From contig JAJJLU010004395.1 of NCBI GenBank assembly GCA_023807065.1, positions 1 through 13,680 of the forward strand: 13,680 bases of DNA, given 5' to 3'. This document shows positions 1 through 7,269 of this stretch, in pieces. This DNA is from Isotricha intestinalis. Taxonomy: Eukaryota > Ciliophora > Litostomatea > Vestibuliferida > Isotrichidae. Below the pieces are notes generated by a model. The model searched no databases and was not told the origin of the DNA. It worked only from the letters and a program-made list of their open reading frames with translations. Made by a program: the position numbers and the translations under genes. Position 1 is the stretch's first letter. Every line of letters begins with the position of its first letter.

Positions 1-159
1 TTTTTGAAGAGATTCTGATGAATATTCTTCAAATAATAATCCAAAACATTCTTCAAAACGAGGAAAAGATGCTACATCTTTATATTGAGAAAAAATTAAA
101 TATTCTCCTAATACTTTTAATTTTTCTAATTCTTCATTTGTTATATTTAAATCTGCCAT
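1..159 (-). CDS. Unidentified protein, N-terminal part (runs off the window)
   Basis: An open frame of 53 codons starts at an ATG whose complement is at 157-159 and runs off the left edge without a stop. It begins MADLNITNEELEKLKVLGEY and continues with a Phe-rich, acidic helical stretch (SFPRFEECFGLLFEEYSS). An A/T-rich spacer with few other codable frames lies directly upstream, which fits a true 5' end, and codon choice (TTA, GAA, AAA, TCA) matches the intact genes here. No domain can be named from so short a piece; the alternating acidic and hydrophobic pattern suggests a soluble helical protein. Its function is unknown to me. Confidence 0.6.
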   Translation of the reverse strand, partial: MADLNITNEELEKLKVLGEYLIFSQYKDVASFPRFEECFGLLFEEYSSESLQK

Positions 160-781
160 TCAATTTTTTATTTGTTTTTTTTTTTTTTATTTAGTGTTAT
201 ATAATTTTTAAAAAGGGAAAGAAATTTGATTTTAAATTCTTTGTTTTTATGTGTTTCTTTTTATAGAATATATAATTTGATTAATAGATTACAATAAAGG
301 ATTAGATTGTAAAATATGGTTTATTTATGTGTTTTTTTTCAATTATTTACAATTTTATAAAAAAATATAACGCACATAATTTTTATTTAAATCAAAAATT
401 CAATCATTATTTTCTAAAACTATATAAAAAATAATAAAATGTGTCTAAACCAAGGTTCCTTATAATCAATTATTCTTTTTAAATAAAATGAAAATGGAAA
501 TTTGCTAAAAAATCAAATTTAAATTATATTATTAAATATTATATACTTCTTATTATATTAATAAATAGTACTTAATAGTCAATTATTTTACACATTAAAA
601 CAAAAAAATTTATAATATTTAATTATTATAATTAATAATTAAAATATATTAATCAAAATAATTCATAAAAATAAAGATATCTAAAAAGGCTTATTTATCA
701 TTTTCTTTTTTGATAAAAATCTATTATTTTTTTTCTTTTTTTTAAAAATGTTTGTACTCTAAAATGTTTTATTTTAATTTT
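160..781. other. AT-rich spacer, no gene seen
   Basis: About 620 bases that are almost entirely A and T, with stops in all frames and several T and A homopolymers. The part next to 159 should contain the promoter of the leftward gene. No tRNA-like fold, open frame of useful length or strong dyad was seen. The right-hand end may contain the last remnants of the decayed leftward gene that begins beyond it. Confidence 0.6.
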
Positions 782-2517
782 TTTTTTTTTAAAGACTTTT
801 TTCTATGTAATTCCCTAATAATATTATTAAGAAAATCATACATCTAATCAACCTCATTTTCATATAATTTATATACATAAATCAATAAATCATTTAATAA
901 TTCTTCCAAATTTTTTTTAGATATATTTAATTCATATAATTGATATAATTCTTTAATTTTCTTTTAAATTTTTTTCCTCCAACAATAAAAATGAGGGCAT
1001 TCATTGAAAATTTGAAATCTACTTAATTTTAAACTAATATTACAATTTTTACAAATTTTTTCAGATGTCTATCAAACCATTCATTTTGTAAATATATTTT
1101 TGTAGAAACTTATAATTTAAAATCTTAGAATTTTCTATTGAAACTAGTTTCTAATTTTTCAATTTTTTCTTCAATTAAATTTTTTCCTCCAAAAAAATAA
1201 AAAAATCCTGAGAAATCAAAATATCCTCCTCCCTCCTTTCACATATTGACCATGAAAGTAATATTTTGTGTTATCTAAATTTTTTTGTGAAAAGATAAAA
1301 GATTCTTTTTATGGATTTACTATTATATTTTCATTTTCTGTTCATGAATTTTTTGATAATATTTGAAATTCTTTTGAATATTTTAATTCATTATCTATAT
1401 TATTTTCATATAAATTAAGATAAATACTCATTCAAACTATATTAAGTTCATTTCCTTCTTCAAATTTATATTCTATGAAATTTATTTCCTGATTTATAAT
1501 ATCTTTATATGAATAATTATTAGAAAGAATAAAACAATAATAAATATAATCTATCTTCTTATTATTGATTGTAAAATATATAAATATATTTTTATTTAAT
1601 GAAGAAAATATTTTTTCTATATTTCAATCCTTATTTTCATTTTATGTGTTCTTAATAAATAAGTTGTTTTTTTAATAAAGGGTCAAATTGATAAAATAAT
1701 ATCTTTTTTTTATTATTATTTTCAATAAAATATTTAATTAAAAGATTTTCATTATTTTCTTCTTTAATATCGATATCATTACTATTATTTGAAGATAATG
1801 TATTTTTTCTATTTAATTTTATTTAAACAAAACTTCATTATCAGAAATACAATTAAATAAAATTCTCTCATTTTTTATAAAAACTTGAATTATTAATATT
1901 TATAATTTTGGATAATGTTTTACTTTTATTTTAGCTTTAATTCTTTTATATGTTTGAAAACAACTTTCACATTGACAATTATTATATCTAGAGTGATAAT
2001 TTCTATATTAATTATCATAACAATTTAAATTAGGATAAATTTTAGATAAATAAAAACTGAAATAATTATTGAAATGATTAAAAAAAAACATTTAAATTCA
2101 ATTATAGTAATTCCTACAATATTCCAAAAATTAACAACAATTTTCTTTATCATAATTACAATATATTATATTATTTCCTTCAGATATTACATCACACTAT
2201 TTTTCTTTTGCTTTTTCTTTATCATATATTTGAGATAAATATTCTTTATCATTAAATTTACATTTTATTTTATTTAAAAACAGTCCTTCTAGAAATGGAA
2301 TTTCTATAATTATTCAATTGAATTATTATTTATATTTTTAAAATTTTGTTTCATTTCTGCTTTTCCAAAAATTTCATTCATAAATGAATTTATAAATACT
2401 ATATTCTTTGAATTCATTAAATAAAAAATATATTCTATAATTTTTTTATTTTGGATAAAAAATTCCAGAAAATTACATTAGTCAAAAAACATTTAATTCA
2501 GTAAATTCTAACAAGAA
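782..2517 (-). pseudogene. Decayed Cys-rich gene with many in-frame stops
   Basis: Read leftwards, this stretch has clear protein texture but no long open frame. Recognisable pieces in order include FFIQNKKIIEYIFYLMNSK (about 2400-2460), FNDKEYLSQIYDKEKAKEK (about 2200-2260), DKENCC and YNNCQCESCFQTYKRIK (about 1935-2150), KYYFHGQYVKGG (about 1240), GGYFDFSGFFYFFGGKNLIE (about 1160-1220), and a possible zinc-binding C-x2-C-x14-C-x4-C cluster at 982-1053, followed by a helical tail to about 782. In-frame stops interrupt it, for example TAG 2197-2199, TAA 2131-2133, TGA 2098-2100, TAA 2008-2010, TAA 1900-1902, TGA 1624-1626, TGA 1432-1434, TGA 1342-1344, TAA 1309-1311 and TAA 964-966. At least four frame changes are needed to follow it (near 2320, 1830-1650, 1230 and 1060). 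The Cys spacing suggests a zinc-finger protein, but I cannot name the family. The boundaries are approximate. Confidence 0.6.
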
Positions 2518-2564
2518 CAAAAAATTGAATGTTATTTTAAAAAAATAAAAATAAAAAAATAAAA

Positions 2565-3436
2565 ATGTATACAACTCCAACTAGACCACCTTTCCCAAAG
2601 TAAAATAAAAATAAAAACTAACATTTAAAAAAATTAGATCATTTACACCAGATAATCGCATTTTATCTCAAAATTACGGAGCAATAAATTTTAAATCCAA
2701 TTTTTCAATAGCAAATCAGCTATTAAAAACACGTTTAGAAAAATTACATAGAGAGAAAGATCTAATAAATTCGACTCCAAGATTTATTCCTTTAAATTAT
2801 AGATTAAACGATATATATGTATTGAATGATATGGTTAATCCATATGTTTTCCCTTTCTTATATACTGAACCTTCTTATCCATTTCCCTTTTATGAAGAGC
2901 CTATTAATTTTGGAATGGGAATTCCTCTTGATAATGATCTTAAGTTACCTCCTATTCAAACTGAGAGAACTCCAATAAAAACAATTGAACCTAAAAAAGA
3001 AGAAAAAAAAGAAGAAGAAGAAAAAAAGGAAGAAGAGGAAAAAAAAGAAGAAGAAAAAAAGGAAGAAGAGGAAAAAAAGGAAGAAGAAGAAAAAAAGGAA
3101 GAAGAGGAAAAAAAGGAAGAAGAGGAAAAAGAAGAAGAAGAGGAAAAAGAAGAAGAAAAAAAAGAAGAAACTCCTCCTCCAATAATAGAAAAAGTGAAGA
3201 AAATAAGAGAAAGAAGAGATTGGTGGAAACTAGCAAGAGATTTTGTATTAATATATAATTTTTGGTTAACTAGTGAAATTTATATTCAAAATGCTCAAAT
3301 AAGAAACGAAATAATTGATGAAAGATATAATTTAATTGAAGATGAAATAAAAATATTAAAAAAATGGATTTTATCATTTGAAAAACCATTTTTAAATGAA
3401 TTTAAAAATTATGAAAATATTAAGATTCCAAATTAG
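2565..3436 (+). CDS. Coiled-coil protein with Lys/Glu repeat, two exons, 5' part of a frame-broken gene
   Basis: Exon 1 (2565-2599) begins MYTTPTRPPFP. A 38-base intron follows, and exon 2 from 2638 restores the frame (SFTPDNRILSQNYGAINF), joining seamlessly to the longer open frame that has an internal Met at 2822. The product is about 277 residues: a Pro/aromatic-rich head, an acidic/basic repeat of KKEEEE units (2995-3170), a PPP spacer, then a helical section (RRDWWKLARDFVLIYNFW) ending at TAG 3434-3436. That stop is probably not the original end, because coding texture continues at once in the +1 frame and then in a third frame up to 4156. The tail of that continuation has a paralogue at the right end of the window. 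No catalytic domain is recognisable. A scaffold or cytoskeletal role would be a guess from composition only. Confidence 0.6.
2600..2637 (+). other. Spliceosomal intron, 38 nt
   Basis: It begins GTAAAA and ends TTAG, with in-frame TAA codons inside. A CTAAC branch-site-like motif lies at 2618-2622, about 15 bases before the 3' splice site. Removing it joins codon AA|A (Lys) and fuses an ATG-led exon with the long downstream frame. Splicing itself is inferred, as no transcript is available. Confidence 0.72.
2992..3170 (+). repeat. In-frame Lys/Glu minisatellite
   Basis: A tandem purine repeat of mainly 18-base units encoding KKEEEE, with one 15-base unit (KKEEE) and later KEEEEE/KEEEKK variants. 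It is all purine on the + strand and forms a charged, probably helical rod within the coiled-coil gene. The same tract produces spurious Lys-only and Leu/Phe-only frames in other phases. Unit number is likely to vary by slippage. Confidence 0.85.
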
Positions 3437-3878
3437 AGATGAAGATTCAAAATCAAAAATAAATAAAAAATCAGAAATAATAATGAAAATAATAAAAATA
3501 TATATGGAAAATTTGATAGGAAATACAAAAAATGTTCCATTAAATATAAAAAAAATATTATATTCATTTATAGAAGAAAATGGATATTATCCAAAAAAAT
3601 ATTTATCAATATTTCAATTTAATAGATTAGATTTTAATTTATATGGAGGAACAAGAAATATGAATAATGAAAAAGGAGGATTAATATTATCTTTTTTACT
3701 AATTTGTGGAATAACAGTTCAACAAATATTATTACATTTGCATGAAATAATAAATGGATTTAATAATTATAATAATGTTATTTCTAATTGTAAATATATT
3801 GGAACTTTATTACATTATTTAACTAAAGAAACTTTCAGTGAAATCCTAAAAAAAAAAATGATATTATTTCCTTGTTAA
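3396..3878 (+). pseudogene. Middle segment of the frame-broken gene (+1 frame)
   Basis: An open stretch of about 160 codons overlaps the end of the previous frame and carries on its coding texture: RDEDSKSKINKKSE, then MENLIGNTKNVPLNIKKIL, NGYYPKKYLSIFQFNRLDF, LYGGTRNMNNEKGG, and a hydrophobic helix LILSFLLICGITVQQILLHL. A stop at 3393-3395 closes this frame upstream, so the switch must lie between 3396 and 3433. There is no obvious promoter gap or GT..AG intron at the junction. It stops at TAA 3876-3878, just after an 11-A run (3848-3858). I read it as the centre of one ancestral gene rather than a separate gene, but an independent short protein starting at Met 3396 or 3483 cannot be excluded. 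Confidence 0.55.
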
Positions 3879-4156
3879 ATTATTATAGAAATTATCATTT
3901 ATATGAAAATAAAATTTTAGAACAAAATGATATATTTGAAGATATAAGTTATAATGATGATAAAGACCAATATAATAAATTTTTATTAAATAAATGGAAA
4001 GTAGATAATTTTTTGGATAATAATCCTAATTTTGTTGAAACTTATAAAGTTTTTATTTCTAAATGGGCTATTAAATTAAGTAAATTAATAAGAAAAGAAT
4101 TTAATCAAAAAAAAACAAAAAAAAAGAAAAAATTGTATTTAAAAAATGATTCATAA
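3857..4156 (+). pseudogene. C-terminal segment of the frame-broken gene (third frame)
   Basis: After the 11-A run the coding signal moves back by one base: NDIISLLNYYRNYHLYENK, then a Glu/Asp-rich linker, NNPNFVETYKVFISKW, LSKLIRKEFNQKK and a Lys-rich end, closing at TAA 4154-4156. This block aligns along its length with the protein encoded leftwards at 13398-13680 (NDTFSLLNYCRNYHLYENK; NNPYFVETYKVFIFNW; LSKFIRENYNRK). The paralogue keeps one open frame across the point where this copy changes frame. One missing A in the homopolymer would explain the shift, either as a real mutation or as a sequencing error. Confidence 0.7.
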
Positions 4157-4311
4157 TTTTTAAAAAAAAAAATAGAATAGTGACAATTTATTGTAATTTT
4201 TATTTTATTATATGAGAAAAACATTTAAAAACTTATATATATATAAATAGGAAATTTATATCTTAAATAATTTATTAAAATTTTTATAAATATAAAAAAA
4301 TACATTTCTAA
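4157..4311. other. AT-only spacer between convergent genes
   Basis: 155 bases between two facing 3' ends, with a short TA run near 4236. Nothing else is visible. It presumably holds both polyadenylation regions. Confidence 0.5.
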
Positions 4312-6237
4312 TTAACTAAAAAAATTAATTTCAGCATTAACAAGTCTCATTAATTTTAAATTTTCAAAATTATAATCTTCTCTTTTTTTAATAATATTAT
4401 AAGAATAAAATAAATCTTCAATTTTTTTTTTATCATATTTTTGAATAGTAATTTGTCTCTCATTAAATTCATTATAAATATCATTTACATTATATTCTAA
4501 TTTTAAAGGAGGAATAGATAAAAAATCAAATAATTGAATTTGTTCATTATCAAAAAGACAATAAATTAATAAATCTATTTCTTGCATTTTTTTTATATAA
4601 TTATATACATCAAAATAATAATGAATTTTATCTTCTGCTTTTGAAATAAACATTTTTTTTTTTTTTTGATTTTCATTTAAACATGAAAATATTTTACTAA
4701 ATAAAACAGAACAATTTGAAATTCCTTTAAAAATTTTTTCATTTTTTGTATTTCTAATTTTTATTCTATCTGAATTTAATTTTAAATCTGTTTTATAATT
4801 ATTTATTGTATTATTTTTATGATATGTTATTGAATCACTTTCAAAATATAATTTTTTTTCTGTTGAATGAATATTTAAATTTTGATTTGAATTATTAGTA
4901 AAAATTTCATTACTTTTTTCTTTTTGTTTCTCATTTATTTTTTTTCTCTTTAAATTAAATTCATAATTATTTCTATCATTGCCAATTTTTAAAAATTTAA
5001 CTTTTTTAAATAAATTATTATTATCATTTAAAACAATTTTAACACTTTTTCTTCCGGATATTAAATTTTCATTTTTTTCAATATTTAAATTTTGTTTATT
5101 AATAATATGAGTAAATGTATTATTAATATTATTTCTTTGAAAAACATTAATTAAATGTTCAATATTATAATTTTTATTTCCTTTAAATTTAATCATATTT
5201 TTAATTAACTTAATATCAATAGTTTGTCTTTCAAAAAAATTAACTATGGATAAAATAAGAAATAATATTTGTTCTAAAATACCAGATAAATCAGCAATAA
5301 AAGAAGGAATTTTTTGATAATTTCTTGATAAAGAAAACATAATTGGAGAGGCTTTAATAATTAATTTTCCTAAAAGTCTTTGTCCTAATTCATTTTGTTC
5401 ATTTATTTGATGAAAAGAATCAACATGATTATCAATTGTACTTCCATAAAATTTTTCAGTCTTTTTTATTATTAAATTATCATCATTTAAAAATTCAATA
5501 GGTGATAGAATTATTTCTGTATTTTTCTGATAATTTATATCAATTGCTTTAAATAAATAATTTAAAAATAAAGGAATTGGATTTTTCTTATTTTCATAAT
5601 CAATTGCATTATCTAAAAAATAATAAGACATTTCTAAAGGATTTTCTTCTATATAATCTTTAAAATCTTTATAATTTAATATTGCATATTCAGTCAACCA
5701 AATTTCTAAAACAATATATTTATAGTAATAATCCATCATTGTTCCCTCCACTGAATAATTTAAATTATTTAATATTGGACAATACATTTCATTCAAATGC
5801 CTTATGGTAAATGTTCTATCTACAGCATTGTTAAAATCATTCTTTTCACATAATTTAATCCCAATTGGAGTTTCTTTAATTAATTTACTATTATATGTTT
5901 CAATAAGTGATATTGAATAATTAAAATATTGTAAAGTATCTAAAACACAAGAAGAATCATTTTTTTCATATTGAAGTCCAAATGCAAATCTATATTCTAT
6001 ATTTGATAAATTTAAAAAAGGAGTTTCTATTGTTTTTTTTGAATATATAAAATCTACGTTTTTTCTTAACACAAAAAAATAAGATTCATATATTATATAT
6101 GATGATGATACTAAGAAAAACAATATTGAACATATTCCACCAAATAATGATTTATATTCTATATCATTATTTATTCTAAATGTTATTAATGTTCCAAAAA
6201 AATCTAATGATTTAATTATTCTTGTTAAAAAAGTCAT
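4312..6237 (-). CDS. Two-helix membrane protein, ciliate-type family
   Basis: 641 residues, intact, starting at an ATG preceded by A/T-rich DNA and ending at TAA. The first hydrophobic helix is at about 32-56 (LFGGICSILFFLVSSSYIIY), right after a short leader with SLDFFG and a polar stretch ending EYKS. A region of about 250 residues with scattered Cys (97, 130, 153) and Asn follows, probably outside the cytosol. The second helix is at about 314-336, introduced by YQKIPSFIADLSGILEQ, and leads into a 300-residue Asn/Lys-rich soluble tail. From memory, this layout (DxFG leader, GG-start helix, long Cys-containing loop, P-S-x-x-A-D-x-S/G helix, disordered tail) matches large uncharacterised ciliate membrane-protein families. 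Its function is unknown. It shares a 103-bp divergent spacer with the RRM gene. Confidence is high for the gene and moderate for the family. Confidence 0.85.
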   Translation of the reverse strand: MTFLTRIIKSLDFFGTLITFRINNDIEYKSLFGGICSILFFLVSSSYIIYESYFFVLRKNVDFIYSKKTIETPFLNLSNIEYRFAFGLQYEKNDSSCVLDTLQYFNYSISLIETYNSKLIKETPIGIKLCEKNDFNNAVDRTFTIRHLNEMYCPILNNLNYSVEGTMMDYYYKYIVLEIWLTEYAILNYKDFKDYIEENPLEMSYYFLDNAIDYENKKNPIPLFLNYLFKAIDINYQKNTEIILSPIEFLNDDNLIIKKTEKFYGSTIDNHVDSFHQINEQNELGQRLLGKLIIKASPIMFSLSRNYQKIPSFIADLSGILEQILFLILSIVNFFERQTIDIKLIKNMIKFKGNKNYNIEHLINVFQRNNINNTFTHIINKQNLNIEKNENLISGRKSVKIVLNDNNNLFKKVKFLKIGNDRNNYEFNLKRKKINEKQKEKSNEIFTNNSNQNLNIHSTEKKLYFESDSITYHKNNTINNYKTDLKLNSDRIKIRNTKNEKIFKGISNCSVLFSKIFSCLNENQKKKKMFISKAEDKIHYYFDVYNYIKKMQEIDLLIYCLFDNEQIQLFDFLSIPPLKLEYNVNDIYNEFNERQITIQKYDKKKIEDLFYSYNIIKKREDYNFENLKLMRLVNAEINFFS

Positions 6238-6340
6238 TTATATTATATTTTAAAACTTTTATTATGATTAATTTAGAAAATATAATATATAAAAATAATA
6301 ATAAAATTATACTTCAAAAAGAAAAAATATTAATTTAAAA
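6238..6340. promoter_or_regulatory. Short divergent promoter region
   Basis: Only 103 A/T-rich bases separate the start codons of the membrane-protein gene (leftward) and the RRM gene (rightward), so both promoters must lie here or inside the neighbouring 5' ends. No defined box is recognisable. Both ATGs have A at -3. Confidence 0.5.
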
Positions 6341-7231
6341 ATGGAAAAAAAAGAAGTCAAAAGTAATGAAAATTTAATAAATTCTTTTCCATGGAATTTA
6401 GCAGAAAAATATCCTTCATTAATTCAAAAAGGAAGTGAAGTAAAATTAACTCCTCTTCCCGAAAATTCTTCATATTCTTCAATTTATTTTTTGTTTAAAA
6501 ACTATGGAAATATAATTAATATAGATATTCAAAAAAATAATGTATATATAAGATTTGAAAATTTTTCACAAGCCCAAAATTTTTTATCATTAAAAAAAAT
6601 AATAATAGAAAATAAAACTTATTCTATTTATCCTTCAAATGACGATATAGAAATTTTCATAGGAAATTTAGATAAAAAATGGAATAAAGACTATTTAAAA
6701 GAAGAATTAAGTAAATATATTTTATTTTCAAATATTCGAATTCCATTAGAACCAAAAAATAATAATTTAAATAGAGGATTTGCATTTATTTCATTTCCCA
6801 ATTCAATAGAAGCCAGAAAATCTTTTAAAATTTTATCAAAAATAAAAATAATAAAAGGTAGATTTTTAACATTAGATTGGGCAAAAGGCTTAAATTCAAT
6901 AAATGATTTAAATTTATTTCAATTACATATTTCTGGAATAAAAGATAATAATTCTACTGAAGATTTATATAAAGCTTTTTCTGAATTTGGAAATATTATT
7001 TTTTTAAAGTTATCTAGAGATTCTAATAAATCTAACAGAAAAGATTTTGGATTTGTTACTTTTTCTTCTGAAGAAGAAGCACAAAGAGCTTTGGATGAAT
7101 TTAATTATACTAAATACTTTCAAAATGAAATCAAAGTTCAATTTGCAAAAAAATTATCTAGTATTATTAAACATAGAGAAAAAGTTGAAAATAATTTATT
7201 AATTAAAAAAAGAAAAAGAGGACAAAAATAA
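6341..7231 (+). CDS. RNA-binding protein with three RRM domains
   Basis: 296 residues, intact, ending at TAA. RRM1 (about 35-98) is degenerate: it keeps the fold pattern (SIYFLFKNYGNI, VYIRFENFSQAQNFL) but lacks clear RNP motifs. RRM2 (about 104-182) has RNP2 IFIGNL at 105-110 and RNP1 RGFAFISF at 145-152. RRM3 (about 193-271) has RNP2 LHISGI at 195-200 and RNP1 KDFGFVTF at 234-241. The C-terminus is basic (KKRKRGQK) and could act as a nuclear localisation signal. Such tandem RRMs bind single-stranded RNA; the three-RRM order resembles hnRNP R/Q-like proteins, but the exact orthologue is uncertain. A role in mRNA processing or stability is inferred from the domain alone. The 3' end faces the WD40 gene with 38 bp between. 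Confidence 0.9.
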   Translation: MEKKEVKSNENLINSFPWNLAEKYPSLIQKGSEVKLTPLPENSSYSSIYFLFKNYGNIINIDIQKNNVYIRFENFSQAQNFLSLKKIIIENKTYSIYPSNDDIEIFIGNLDKKWNKDYLKEELSKYILFSNIRIPLEPKNNNLNRGFAFISFPNSIEARKSFKILSKIKIIKGRFLTLDWAKGLNSINDLNLFQLHISGIKDNNSTEDLYKAFSEFGNIIFLKLSRDSNKSNRKDFGFVTFSSEEEAQRALDEFNYTKYFQNEIKVQFAKKLSSIIKHREKVENNLLIKKRKRGQK

Positions 7232-7269
7232 ATGATGTCCAAAAAAAAAATAATAATAATAATTAATAT

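Noticed and set aside
160..781. tRNA or other structured RNA in the left spacer
   Set aside because: The only GC-containing patch (around 450-460) lacks a matching acceptor stem or T-loop pattern.
2822..2824. ATG at 2822 as gene start
   Set aside because: The frame is open upstream to the 3' splice site at 2637 and joins an ATG-led exon at 2565, so 2822 is an internal Met.
2985..3236. Lys-only frame (+) and Leu/Phe-rich frame (-) across the purine repeat
   Set aside because: Both are other-phase readings of the Lys/Glu repeat in the coiled-coil gene and have no independent start context or domain.
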